DNA of 64,000 nucleotides, from assembly GCA_944325005.1 (NCBI GenBank), contig CALUYO010000003.1, forward strand, positions 56,615 to 120,614. Reading direction: 5' to 3'. Position 1 is the first letter of the stretch; the number at the start of each line of letters is the position of its first letter. The position numbers and the translations under genes are program-made. Below are positions 8,301 through 16,081 of this stretch, one piece after another. The notes under the pieces were generated by a model. It saw only the letters and a program-made list of their open reading frames with translations. It ran no database searches and had not been told where the DNA came from. This DNA is from Candidatus Gastranaerophilales bacterium. Its GTDB lineage: Bacteria > Cyanobacteriota > Vampirovibrionia > Gastranaerophilales > Gastranaerophilaceae.

Positions 8301-10027
8301 TAGGTGAAGTTCCTACATATCCGCAGGATTACTATGGACCGAACGGAAATATTCATCCTGATAAAGTAAAACTTACAGCTCTTGATTTAGGTACTTCATG
8401 GCCTGATAACCCTGCAGATTCTACAATTATCGTTAAAAATGGTACAATTGAGGGCCAGGGAGAAGGCAGACCGGCTCACGAACAGGATTTAACTCTTGTT
8501 GCAGATAATGCTTATGCAGGCGGTTACCACTTCCATATGGGTAAAGACAGAGGCCAGATTAGTGATAACCCGTTAAGATTTAATCCTTCTTATTATGAAG
8601 AAGATGCCAGAACAAACCAAATTACAACACCGGAAGGTGAAACGGTTTCTATCAGGGCAAAAGCCGTAAGACCTGATGATGTTACTGCTATAGGTCAAAA
8701 TGAAGACGATCGTAACTACTATTACGGCGGCAGTTCTCAGGGCGATGATGAAGGATATGACGGCGTGAAAGATGATGACGGTGATTATGTTGATAATCCT
8801 TCAAGCGATGAACAGGGCGATGAAAATGATGATGATAACTTAGTTGTTCCTGATGATAAAGAAGATATTACCGATACTGATACAGATACCGATGCTGATA
8901 CAGATACGGACATAGATACTGACACCGACACAGATACGGATATAGACACCGACACAGATACAGATACCGACACAGATACGGATATAGACACAGACACAGA
9001 TACGGATACGGACACAGATACGGATATAGATACGGATCTTGATACTGATACCGACACAGATACCGACACAGATACCGATACTGATACTGATACGGACACA
9101 GATACGGATATAGATACGGACACAGATACGGATACAGATACAGATACCGATGCTGACACAGATACGGATATTGACACAGATACTGATAATGATACCGATA
9201 CTGATACGGATACGGATATAGATACTGATACTGATACCGACACCGATACAGACACCGATACTGATACTGATACGGATATAGATACTGATACTGATACTGA
9301 CACCGATACAGATACCGATGCTGATACGGATACGGATATTGACACAGATACTGATAATGATACCGATACTGATACTGATACGGATATAGATACTGATACT
9401 GATACCGACACCGATACAGATACGGATACAGATACGGATGCTGATATAGATACCGACACTGACACCGATACTGATACGGATACAGACATAGACAATGATA
9501 ATGATAGTGACAATGACACAGATAATGATACTGACATAGATACCGACACAGATAACGATACCGATACCGATACCGATACGGATGGTGATTTTGATCCGGA
9601 TATTGAAATACCGAATATGGATTACGGTCAGGCAGTATACAAACAACGTGTTGTTGATGACAGAGTCGACTCTATTGATAAACGTCAATATATGAGATTT
9701 GACACAGATGATAACCAGAATATAATAACATTTGAATCAAATGATGATGTAACTGCAATATCTGATATCTCAAGAGGCGGTGTATCCCTTAAACATAAAG
9801 GTACATTAAAAGTCGGCGATATTGTTCCTGTACACTTAACATACGGTGATCTTGAAATTAACGCAAATGTTAAAATCGTATCAGCCAGTGATGTTAAAGC
9901 AGGCGGTAAATTCATAGACCTCGATCAGGCAACTGCTAATAAGTTATTATATTTAAGTTTGCTGGAAAAAGATCAGCCGATTGCTCAAACAATCCAGAAC
10001 ATATCAACAACATCAATTGATGAATAG
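5327..10027 (+). CDS. Giant LktA/FHA-type adhesin with C-terminal PilZ domain
   Basis: 1566 residues from the ATG at 5327, which has CGAGG 10 bases upstream; an in-frame GTG at 5288 would add 13 residues. A signal peptide (IIAFILSFLFIMQQSLA) precedes a TPS-type filamentous haemagglutinin N-terminal domain (NVGFKHFDKLQLGQGD, then SLIFISPQGMVVGASG), as in leukotoxin LktA-family adhesins. Asn/Gly/Thr-rich beta-helix repeats run from about residue 330 to 720. A wholly Asp-Thr tract occupies about 1182-1419. The C-terminus is a PilZ domain, with RQYMR at 1453-1457 and DISRGG at 1480-1485 matching the c-di-GMP motifs RxxxR and D/NxSxxG. No TpsB partner is in the window. A cytoplasmic-type signalling domain on an exported adhesin is unexpected. 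Confidence 0.85.
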   Translation: MKRSGINKKRIIAFILSFLFIMQQSLAYQVMAESIITNGDGSALQGNNGIYNIRPDAYNGNVGFKHFDKLQLGQGDILNFIYQWYNQSQTVDGNNVNHIYKQGDIDTFINLVNNQVKIDGIVNAITKLGSNGALKNDGSLIFISPQGMVVGASGVLNVGSLSVITPTQNDFTNLKKTLNLPQSPEYAIKEATAINGEIDPDSIVRYTDPEHINANPTTATFNPSSLAAGNETNNVININGAVIARGDVDLKGGSVNVGNGGLLVAGVGNNTEILQSEDAAETLFNSLVSTDNMTSGNAFASSNGNIVITSKTGTSVANGAKVRNYGNGNITITNSGASGVNISGEVSNPNGNLTISNSAGELLVNTTGLVRNDGTMTFTNNGSGTRLALNGTVKNTGTLLVTNETGSNGLIVGGTVTNNGNSTFTNKAGALDVSGSITNTGNLSMNNSGTGGLLVSGDVTNNTGTAQFINDSGALNVQSGGNITSNGTSLVMENSGSGLTIAGTVNNNAGTAKLTNTNGALTVQNGGSVISKGTSLTMINNGSGTGIAINGTVQNTNSLDVTNETGANGLLVTGTVTNNGGSTFTNKAGALNVSGSITNTGSLSMNNSGTGGLLVSGDVTNNTGASSYINTNGTLNVQNGGTVTSNGSSLTMNNSGSGMTIAGNVNNNSGKAEFRNNGGKLLVASTGNINAKGSSLFVYNDAAGGMDIQGKVVNTNASANVHFDNRNSDMTIGNSANKDNITSNADINIDVTNGNLLNNGVAHNLIAATNGANLDIDVTNGAVGEEVGPYDGAYTGIGPNQRDLTKSVNVSVDGKINVLSTEGTNESLINLASLDKNMNVDQIKADGRVILLADSSTNKGEIPYDIINASSDPMKPNVEGDGISIIASGNIGEDGNALTFRQNQGSYGTVDGQLNHTDNAQYGVDMLAIKDINIKGMDADNGDKLDTNVGGLISREGSINAEFSGDTFIRETTAAKDINITTRGKNLYVEHLGEVPTYPQDYYGPNGNIHPDKVKLTALDLGTSWPDNPADSTIIVKNGTIEGQGEGRPAHEQDLTLVADNAYAGGYHFHMGKDRGQISDNPLRFNPSYYEEDARTNQITTPEGETVSIRAKAVRPDDVTAIGQNEDDRNYYYGGSSQGDDEGYDGVKDDDGDYVDNPSSDEQGDENDDDNLVVPDDKEDITDTDTDTDADTDTDIDTDTDTDTDIDTDTDTDTDTDTDIDTDTDTDTDTDTDIDTDLDTDTDTDTDTDTDTDTDTDTDTDIDTDTDTDTDTDTDADTDTDIDTDTDNDTDTDTDTDIDTDTDTDTDTDTDTDTDTDIDTDTDTDTDTDTDADTDTDIDTDTDNDTDTDTDTDIDTDTDTDTDTDTDTDTDADIDTDTDTDTDTDTDIDNDNDSDNDTDNDTDIDTDTDNDTDTDTDTDGDFDPDIEIPNMDYGQAVYKQRVVDDRVDSIDKRQYMRFDTDDNQNIITFESNDDVTAISDISRGGVSLKHKGTLKVGDIVPVHLTYGDLEINANVKIVSASDVKAGGKFIDLDQATANKLLYLSLLEKDQPIAQTIQNISTTSIDE
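6460..7420 (+). repeat. Two tandem copies of a 480 bp unit in the adhesin
   Basis: Sequence around 6531-6720 recurs at 7011-7200 with an exact offset of 480 bp (160 codons). Stretches such as ACAAATAAAGCCGGAGCATT and ATGAATAACAGCGGTACAGG are identical in both. The reading frame is kept, so recombination could add or remove 160 residues of beta-helix at a time. Confidence 0.85.
8870..9583 (+). repeat. 714 bp hexanucleotide (Asp-Thr) tract
   Basis: The tract is made of GAYACN hexamers encoding about 238 residues of alternating Asp and Thr, with occasional Ile, Ala, Asn or Ser replacing Thr. A larger unit is visible: the block starting GATGCTGA at 9149 recurs at 9317, an offset of 168 bp (28 hexamers), including the rare Asn codon. 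The Asp-rich stalk may bind calcium. The periodicity also leaves the opposite strand open as a Ser-Val/Ile frame, which is not a gene. Confidence 0.95.
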
Positions 10028-10033
10028 AATAGA

Positions 10034-10070
10034 AATAAGAATACCGCTTGATAAAAGCGGTATTCTTATT
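10034..10070. terminator. Shared bidirectional terminator (adhesin / ade)
   Basis: A perfect 15 bp stem (10034-10048 with 10056-10070) with a 7-base loop lies between the convergent adhesin and ade genes. It overlaps the ade stop codon (10069-10071). T-rich sequence follows on the plus strand. Confidence 0.9.
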
Positions 10071-11799
10071 ATTTAGCACTTTTAACTTCGGGATTTATTT
10101 TAACAAAGTCCCATTTTTTTGTACTGAATAATCCCTTATCAGTAATCTTTAATTCGGGAATTACCGGCAGAGACAGAAAACTCATTGTCATAAATGCATC
10201 ATCAAGAGTACATCCTAATTGTTTAACAGCCTCATTAAGTTTGTCACAATGCTGTATGACATAATCGAAATCTCTGTCCGACATAAGACCTGCAATTGGA
10301 AGCGGAAGTTTTGCAATTACTTTTCCATTATTAACTACAACTTTGCCTCCCTGCATTTTAACAAGTTCTACGGCTGCTGTATACATATCAGAATCGTTTG
10401 TGCCTACTATTATCATGTTATGTGAATCATGGGCTACAGTCGATGCAATAGCTCCGGATTTTAGGTTAAAACCTTTAACAAAGCCTTTTCCGATATTTCC
10501 TGTTGCCCTGTGGCGCTCCATTACAAGAATTTTTAAAGTATCGGTATCTGTATTGCTGTTAAGTTTTCCATCTTCAAATTTTGCCTCACATACAGAAGCT
10601 TTTGTGACAAGCTGGTGCGGAATAATCTCAATTGTATTTACAAATTTTGATGTCCCTTTTATTGTAAAATCTCTTTTCTCAATCCAGCGTACATTTATAG
10701 AACTTCTTACAGATGGTTTTTCAAATTTTGTAAATGCTTTTACAAGTTGTCCGTTCTCAGCAGCAACTTTACCGTCTTTGATAACTATATCTGGTTTAAA
10801 AGTTTTTAAATCCGGCAGGATAAGTAAATCTGCCTTATACCCGGGAGCTATTGCCCCTTGATTTTTAAGTCCGAAATATTCTGCTGTATTTAAGCTTCCG
10901 ATTTGTATTGCTTTTATAGCATCAACGCCTGCATCAACTGCCCGTCTAACCATATCGTTAATATGAACTTTTAAATCTTTCGGGTGTCTGTCATCTGTCA
11001 CGAACATGCATTTTCGTGTATTTTTTTCTTTTAAAACTGGCATAAGTGCATCCAGATCTTTTGCGGCTGTGCCTTCTCTTATCATAATATACATACCCAG
11101 CCTTATTTTTTCTATTGCTTCTTCAAATGTTGTACATTCATGGTCTGATTTGACACCGCTTGCAGCATAAGCGCATAAATCTTTTCCGCTCAAAAACGGT
11201 GCATGACCGTCAATTCTTTTACCTTTAGATTTTGCAAGGTCTAATTTTGCAAGAACATTTTTATCTAAATTTAAAAGTCCGGAATAATTCATCATTTCGG
11301 CAATTCCGAGAACCCACGGACTGTCTATTAAAAGTGCAAGATCATAGCTGTTCAAATCAAATCCCGAAGTTTCATAAGGGGTTGCCGGTACGCATGACGG
11401 AAGCATTGTGTAAACATTAAGCGGTAAATGTTTAACAGCTTCATGCATATAACTTATTCCATGAAGCCCGAGAACATTTGAGATTTCATGAGGATCAATT
11501 ATTACTGTTGTTGTCCCGCAGGGGACAACTGCTTTCGCAAATTCATACGGGAGCATCATTGAACTTTCAAGGTGAACATGGCCGTCAATAAACGCCGGAG
11601 AAACATAGGCGCCGTTCGCATTAATTTCTTTCCTGCCTTCATATTCTTTTCCTAAACCTGCAATTATACCATCAGATATGGCAATATCGCAGTTATGAAT
11701 TTCTTCTGACAAAACGTTTATGACATTTGCGTTTTTTATAACAAGATCTGCTTTTTCAAGACCACGGGCTACTTTTATAATTTTTTCAAGTTCAGACAT
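10069..11799 (-). CDS. ade: Adenine deaminase
   Basis: 576 residues, the usual length for this amidohydrolase, which converts adenine to hypoxanthine in purine salvage. An N-terminal beta-sandwich segment (DLVIKNANVINVLS) leads into the metal-binding GHVHLESSM and IDPHEISNVLG, then DGHAPFLSG, FVTDDRHP and the C-terminal adenine deaminase domain (TVAHDSHNMIIVG). The metal-ligand His and Asp residues are present. It lies 15 bp downstream of the TolC-like gene on the same strand, so the two are probably co-transcribed, although no functional link is obvious. It ends inside the shared terminator. Confidence 0.95.
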   Translation of the reverse strand: MSELEKIIKVARGLEKADLVIKNANVINVLSEEIHNCDIAISDGIIAGLGKEYEGRKEINANGAYVSPAFIDGHVHLESSMMLPYEFAKAVVPCGTTTVIIDPHEISNVLGLHGISYMHEAVKHLPLNVYTMLPSCVPATPYETSGFDLNSYDLALLIDSPWVLGIAEMMNYSGLLNLDKNVLAKLDLAKSKGKRIDGHAPFLSGKDLCAYAASGVKSDHECTTFEEAIEKIRLGMYIMIREGTAAKDLDALMPVLKEKNTRKCMFVTDDRHPKDLKVHINDMVRRAVDAGVDAIKAIQIGSLNTAEYFGLKNQGAIAPGYKADLLILPDLKTFKPDIVIKDGKVAAENGQLVKAFTKFEKPSVRSSINVRWIEKRDFTIKGTSKFVNTIEIIPHQLVTKASVCEAKFEDGKLNSNTDTDTLKILVMERHRATGNIGKGFVKGFNLKSGAIASTVAHDSHNMIIVGTNDSDMYTAAVELVKMQGGKVVVNNGKVIAKLPLPIAGLMSDRDFDYVIQHCDKLNEAVKQLGCTLDDAFMTMSFLSLPVIPELKITDKGLFSTKKWDFVKINPEVKSAK

Positions 11800-11814
11800 A
11801 ATTCTCTTTCTTTT

Positions 11815-13122
11815 TTAAATACTTTCTTCATTCAGGTCAAAATTTTCGGCGTTAACTTCTCTTAAAAAGTCTATCCAGCAGTTATAATAATCTGCAAGAG
11901 CATAAGTATATCCGGCAACAATTGATCTATATGACTGTTCCATTACTATTAATGTTGTAAGGGAAGATTTGCCGTTTGCATAATTCTTTTTGGCAACTTT
12001 TATCATCTCATTTGAATTTTTGATAAGATTGTCATTGTAGTAATTTAAATTAATTTTTGCGGTTACAAATTTTTCGTAAGCGCTGTTTAAATCATTTATA
12101 GCCTTATTTCTCACAGACATATAACGCAGTTCTGCCTGATTAACTTCTGTTCTGGCATTTTGAATTTCAGGTTTGTAAGCATAGAAAAGAGGAATGTTTA
12201 CAATACTTGCCCCTGCAAAGGCGCCGTTTACTGCAGTGCCGGAATCACTCATCCCATGTGTTATAAATGTATATCCGCCTTGAAGTTCAATATCCGGAAC
12301 TCTTTGGCGGCTTATATAAATCAGATTTTTTTTTGCAACATCAATTTGCTGTTCGGCGATTTTTATATCATATCTGTTTTTAAGAGAGCTTTCTTTTATG
12401 GCTTCAAACGAGGGAAGTTTTGCAAGAGGTTTAGGGCTTAAAAGAGCTATAAAATCGTCCTTATCTGAAAAATTATCATCCTGTGCATCATATTTTATTG
12501 TGCTTTGATTTCCTATATTAATAACTTTATTGAAGTTATACATTGCGTTTTTGACATTTGCTTTCTGGGTATTAACCTGAATTACAAGTTGATCCAGAGC
12601 AATTTCAGTTTGTATTACGTCAATTTCTTCTACTTCATCTGCTGCTACACGTTTTTTTGCAATTGCCAGAAGATCATTGAGTAATTTACGGCGTTGTTCA
12701 AGCACATTTAAAATCTCTTTTGCCGCAACGAGGTTTACATAAGCTTCTCTGACATCCATTTTAAGGTCAAATTCTGTATATCTAAGATTTTGTTTTTCAA
12801 GTTCAAGATTTGAAAGTGCAAGTTTTTTTCTTGCGTCGCGTTTTGCAATTTCTATTTTTTCGCTTAATCCTACCGCCTGAGGTTCGCCTCTCGCCATTTT
12901 ACCCATATTAAAGAAAGTATTTATTTCGGGATTTTGCAGTCTGTTAGATTCTTTGACTTTATTTAAGGCAATGTCTATATTCATTTTTGCTGCCTTATAA
13001 TCAATATTATTTTCTAATGCAATATCCAGAGCCTCTTGCAGAGATATTTTTTCAACATTTTTTTCTGCATAACAGGCAGGGCAAATCAGAAGTATTGATA
13101 TTAATATCAAAAATTTTTTCAT
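11815..13122 (-). CDS. TolC-family outer membrane efflux channel
   Basis: 435 residues. A signal peptide (MKKFLILISILLICPACYA) is followed by two outer-membrane efflux protein (OEP) repeats. The first begins ISLQEALDIALENNIDYKAA and has the long helical hairpin (VREAYVNLVAAKEILNVLEQRRKLL); the second begins around FEAIKESSLKNRYDIKIAEQQIDVAKKN. This is the normal TolC/CusC-like layout for the outer-membrane part of a tripartite exporter or type I secretion system. No inner-membrane pump or adaptor is adjacent, so the substrate is unknown. An extended -10 lies only 7 bases before the ATG. Confidence 0.88.
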   Translation of the reverse strand: MKKFLILISILLICPACYAEKNVEKISLQEALDIALENNIDYKAAKMNIDIALNKVKESNRLQNPEINTFFNMGKMARGEPQAVGLSEKIEIAKRDARKKLALSNLELEKQNLRYTEFDLKMDVREAYVNLVAAKEILNVLEQRRKLLNDLLAIAKKRVAADEVEEIDVIQTEIALDQLVIQVNTQKANVKNAMYNFNKVINIGNQSTIKYDAQDDNFSDKDDFIALLSPKPLAKLPSFEAIKESSLKNRYDIKIAEQQIDVAKKNLIYISRQRVPDIELQGGYTFITHGMSDSGTAVNGAFAGASIVNIPLFYAYKPEIQNARTEVNQAELRYMSVRNKAINDLNSAYEKFVTAKINLNYYNDNLIKNSNEMIKVAKKNYANGKSSLTTLIVMEQSYRSIVAGYTYALADYYNCWIDFLREVNAENFDLNEESI

Positions 13123-13129
13123 ATATTAG

Positions 13130-13138
13130 ATTATATCA
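13130..13138 (-). promoter_or_regulatory. Extended -10 immediately before the TolC-like gene
   Basis: Read on the minus strand, TGATATAAT ends 7 bases before the ATG at 13122. The transcript would therefore start at or within a base or two of the start codon, with no room for a ribosome site. A leaderless mRNA is inferred. Confidence 0.5.
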
Positions 13139-13199
13139 TTAACAATTTTTTCTTGTATAATAAAAAAAGTAGATTTATTATTTAGAAGGTGTAAAAATT

Positions 13200-14063
13200 A
13201 TGTTCGAAGTTGACAAAGAAAAATGTATTCATTGCGGATTATGTATTAAAGACTGCTCGCCTAAGGCTCTTCAATTTGATGATGAGAAATTTCCGGTAAT
13301 TGATGAGCAAAAATGTTTTAAATGCCAGCACTGTTTGGCAGTTTGTCCTGTGGGTGCAATATCTGTATGCGGAAAAAAACCTGAAAATTCTGACAAAATT
13401 TATTTTCAAAATTCTGATATGATATTAAATCTTATTAAGTCACGCAGGAGTATAAGGCATTACAAGCAGGAAAATATTGCACCTCATAAAATGCAAAAAT
13501 TAAAAGACATGCTTAAGTTTGTTCCGACAGGTGTGAATTTTCATAAACTTCATTTTGCCTTTATAGATGATATAGAAGTTATGAATGATTTCAGAGATTA
13601 CGTGAACGGTAAGGTAAAAGATGCATTGACCACTAAACCGGTTAAAGCAATTGCAAGAAAATTCCGCAGATATACTAAAGCTATTATTGATGGACAGGAT
13701 ATTTTATTCAGAGGTGCGCCGCATATGGTTGTTGTCTCGACGCCTGTAAATGCTCCATGTTACAATGTTGATCCTTTTATCGCGCTCAGTTATTTTGAAT
13801 TGTATGCGCAAAGCATGAATATTGGGACATGCTGGTGTGGGCTTGTTGAATTTTGTCTTATTATTATGCCGGAGTTGTCTGATTATCTGAAAATCCCTCA
13901 GGGATATAAGGCATCTTATGTAATGCTTTTCGGGGAACCTGATATTAAATTCGCAAGAACCATACAGCCTGAGCCGTTTGAAATTGAATCAGTTCAAAAA
14001 GGTGAATTTAGAAAATTAAAATTTAAGGAGAAAATGCAGAGGTATTTTTGGAATTTGAAATAA
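13200..14063 (+). CDS. Ferredoxin-nitroreductase fusion
   Basis: 287 residues. Two 4Fe-4S clusters lie at the N-terminus (CIHCGLCIKDCSPKA and CFKCQHCLAVCPVGA). A nitroreductase-type FMN domain follows from about residue 80 (SRRSIRHYKQENI, GAPHMVVVSTP and NIGTCWCGLVEF). The architecture is a common one in anaerobes, in which the ferredoxin part feeds electrons to the flavin. The substrate is unknown. The start has AGAAGGTG upstream, and the gene is divergent from the TolC-like gene. It ends at a shared terminator. Confidence 0.92.
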   Translation: MFEVDKEKCIHCGLCIKDCSPKALQFDDEKFPVIDEQKCFKCQHCLAVCPVGAISVCGKKPENSDKIYFQNSDMILNLIKSRRSIRHYKQENIAPHKMQKLKDMLKFVPTGVNFHKLHFAFIDDIEVMNDFRDYVNGKVKDALTTKPVKAIARKFRRYTKAIIDGQDILFRGAPHMVVVSTPVNAPCYNVDPFIALSYFELYAQSMNIGTCWCGLVEFCLIIMPELSDYLKIPQGYKASYVMLFGEPDIKFARTIQPEPFEIESVQKGEFRKLKFKEKMQRYFWNLK

Positions 14064-14087
14064 AAAAACGGTATTATACCGTTTTTT
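14063..14087. terminator. Bidirectional terminator
   Basis: AAAAAACGGTA (14063-14073) pairs with TACCGTTTTTT (14077-14087). The A/T arms serve both convergent genes, and the helix overlaps the last bases of both coding sequences. Confidence 0.85.
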
Positions 14088-14616
14088 ATTCTGCATATTT
14101 TCTTGTCATAATAATTTTTCCTTGCTCATTGTAAGCTTTATCTTTTAACCAGTGAGCAATAAGTTTTCCATCGGGTGTATAGATAAATGTTTCTTCTTTG
14201 GATACCCGTAATCCCATATTAACTAATCTGCCTGATATTGTGTATTTGTATGATTTGTAGGGATAATCAAGGCTGTCTTTTTCTTCTGTATAAATAAGTT
14301 TGCCATTGTTAGAGTAATACCAGACATGATACCTGTCATTATTATACATTACCGCATATGTTGAATCAGAGAAAAAAGCTAAAGTTCTGTCTTTAAGTTC
14401 TACATTTCCCTGTAAAAAATATCTTGAATTTTCCTGATAATTGTTATCTGTTATATTTTGTGCAACCAGATAAGGATTTAATGCTTTGGCCGGATTTTGC
14501 ATAAGCTCTTCTCTTGCTGATTGCACGTTATAATCTATACCGCCTGTTAATAACGTTTCTGCCTGAACCGGAATAACAATAAATATTGCGATGGTTAACA
14601 AAAATTTTTTTAACAT
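14086..14616 (-). CDS. Secreted protein of unknown function
   Basis: 176 residues with a clear signal peptide (MLKKFLLTIAIFIVIPVQA). The mature part is rich in Tyr, Asn and Asp, with short beta-strand-like repeats (YYSNNGKLIYTE, YTISGRLVNMG, YTPDGKLIAHW) reminiscent of MORN/YD-type strands. No catalytic motif is recognised. A periplasmic or envelope location is inferred. The gene is preceded by a repeat-containing intergenic region and ends in a shared terminator. Confidence 0.7.
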   Translation of the reverse strand: MLKKFLLTIAIFIVIPVQAETLLTGGIDYNVQSAREELMQNPAKALNPYLVAQNITDNNYQENSRYFLQGNVELKDRTLAFFSDSTYAVMYNNDRYHVWYYSNNGKLIYTEEKDSLDYPYKSYKYTISGRLVNMGLRVSKEETFIYTPDGKLIAHWLKDKAYNEQGKIIMTRKYAE

Positions 14617-14755
14617 ACTTGTATTATTAATGATTTTATCCTGTCATGTCAAAGATTTTTATAATATTGCTCACTCGGGTAATTGCCAAAACTCACAAAT
14701 CCATATTAAATATAATTAAATCTTTTTCATACTTCCAGCTATTCTTAATTCCAAC

Positions 14756-14925
14756 GGAGCCTTGCGGCTCCTTTTCTTTGGGAGCGTGCCGCTCCACCCG
14801 CCAATCCGGTTTTGTATAAATTTTGCCGGGCTATGCTAAAGAGGAGCGTGCCGCTCCATCCGTCAATCCGGTTTTGTATAATTTTGCTCTGCTGGGCTAA
14901 ATAATAAGCGTGCCGCTTCATCCCC
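14756..14925. repeat. 62 bp tandem repeats with covarying hairpins
   Basis: The 374 bp gap between genes at 14617-14990 holds 2.3 copies of a 62 bp unit; AGCGTGCCGCT-type cores start at 14783, 14845 and 14907. Each copy carries a small hairpin: GGAGCG-TGC-CGCTCC twice, then AAGCG-TGC-CGCTT in the third. A fourth hairpin, GGAGCC-TTGC-GGCTCC, precedes them at 14756-14771. The stems change on both sides so that pairing is kept. This resembles REP-type extragenic palindromes. Nothing else was seen in the gap. Confidence 0.8.
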
Positions 14926-14990
14926 ATAAAGCTAATTGCAAAAATTTTTATATTTTTATGTTAATATTATAAAAAAACAGAGAGGATTTT

Positions 14991-15617
14991 ATGAAAAAAT
15001 TAATACTAATTTTGGGTCTTTTGTTAATGTGCTCACCGGTATTTGCGGGTGATATGAAACCTGTTTTGAATAACACTCAGCTTTTGTATTCGCCAAAAGA
15101 AAATGTTTTTTCTGTAGGGGCACCTGTTGACGGTAAAATTTCTCTTTCTAAAAGGACATCTACGGGAACGGGAAGTTACTCAATTTATTCATATAATAAT
15201 AACGAAGTTATGCTCGGGTCAAATTATGAATTTCTGTTTAACGGACGTTTAATCTCCTGTCATAACGCGGATTTGAAGATTTTTGAAGTAGTCTACAATG
15301 GTAAAATTTTTGTGGAAAAAGAATTAACTCAAGGACAGATTAAAGAGATTTTCCCTGATGCCGAAATTTTGTTAATTTCACACTTTGTTGATAAAAAAAT
15401 GACTGTAAGAAAACCTGCATTTGAGAAAAAAGATTTTCTTCTTTTGAATGATACAGATGAATATTTTCATAAATATTCGTTCCATCCGCAAAGTGTAAAA
15501 TATTCACCTGTTGCAGGTTTATTCAAAGCTTCATCAATAGGGAAAATTACATTTTCACACTTCGGGCAGGACAAATATACAATTTATGTAAAAAATAATT
15601 TCAGGAAACAAAAATAA
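14991..15617 (+). CDS. Secreted protein of unknown function
   Basis: 208 residues with a signal peptide (MKKLILILGLLLMCSPVFA) and an AGAGG ribosome site. The mature chain is mainly beta in character, with no Cys cluster, membrane segment or catalytic signature that I recognise. A TPS-like exported domain cannot be argued. It is translationally coupled to the next small gene (stop and start overlap by one base), so the two probably act together in the envelope. Confidence 0.7.
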   Translation: MKKLILILGLLLMCSPVFAGDMKPVLNNTQLLYSPKENVFSVGAPVDGKISLSKRTSTGTGSYSIYSYNNNEVMLGSNYEFLFNGRLISCHNADLKIFEVVYNGKIFVEKELTQGQIKEIFPDAEILLISHFVDKKMTVRKPAFEKKDFLLLNDTDEYFHKYSFHPQSVKYSPVAGLFKASSIGKITFSHFGQDKYTIYVKNNFRKQK

Positions 15618-15871
15618 TGATAAATCCTGTTACTTCAGCTCCTGTACAGCAAAATGATAACAGGCGGAAGTTACATAAAAAACTTGTATCTGTTACGGGA
15701 TATACCGCAGCGGGGTTTGGTACTATCTGCGGAGTTACCGGTCTGAAAAGCGTGAAATTTTCAAATAAAATGAAAGTGCATAAATACAGTGCATGGCTTG
15801 CGGCAGTGTCAACAGCTTTGCATATAGGAATAGCAGAAGATCTGGACAAATTTTTCTATAAAAAATCTTAA
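15617..15871 (+). CDS. Small membrane protein of unknown function
   Basis: 84 residues, with the ATG overlapping the preceding stop codon (TAATG). After a polar N-terminus there are two weak hydrophobic stretches (TGYTAAGFGTICGVTGL and YSAWLAAVSTALHIGIA) rich in Gly and Ala, compatible with two membrane helices. No known domain was recognised. The coupling to the secreted protein upstream suggests a shared envelope function. Confidence 0.6.
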   Translation: MINPVTSAPVQQNDNRRKLHKKLVSVTGYTAAGFGTICGVTGLKSVKFSNKMKVHKYSAWLAAVSTALHIGIAEDLDKFFYKKS

Positions 15872-15872
15872 C

Positions 15873-16070
15873 CTAAAAGAATTTACCGATTTGATGCAGA
15901 TTTTGCTGTGCTTTTCTAAGAAAATCCGTACAATCTGAATGGTTTTCAATTTCTTCGTATGCTCTGAATTCAAGTGCATCAGCAACAATTTTTACAATAT
16001 TGTGTGTGTCGTAAACTTTTCTTTCGATAATTCTTAATTTGTCTTTGTCAGGAAGCTTAAAATAGTTCAT
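15873..16070 (-). CDS. Small cytoplasmic protein next to an HTH regulator
   Basis: 65 residues, soluble and charged (LPDKDKLRIIERKVYDT..., ending IGKFF). A perfect ribosome site, AAGGAG, lies 6 bases before the ATG, so it is very likely expressed. Its promoter region is the 40 bp palindrome at 16082-16121, shared with the divergent HTH gene. No domain is recognised. The arrangement suggests that the regulator controls this gene and itself; a toxin-antitoxin or partner-protein role is possible but unproven. Confidence 0.65.
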   Translation of the reverse strand: MNYFKLPDKDKLRIIERKVYDTHNIVKIVADALEFRAYEEIENHSDCTDFLRKAQQNLHQIGKFF

Positions 16071-16081
16071 GTTTTTCTCCT

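Noticed and set aside
8785..9688. Long open frames on the minus strand opposite the adhesin (Ser-Val and Ile/Gly-rich, over 250 codons)
   Set aside because: They are by-products of the GAYACN hexanucleotide tract, which stays open in several frames. The plus-strand frame has a signal peptide and conserved domains at both ends.
14745..14927. Minus-strand open frame of 60 codons over the 62 bp repeats
   Set aside because: It consists almost entirely of repeat DNA read through, with no ribosome site and no family similarity.
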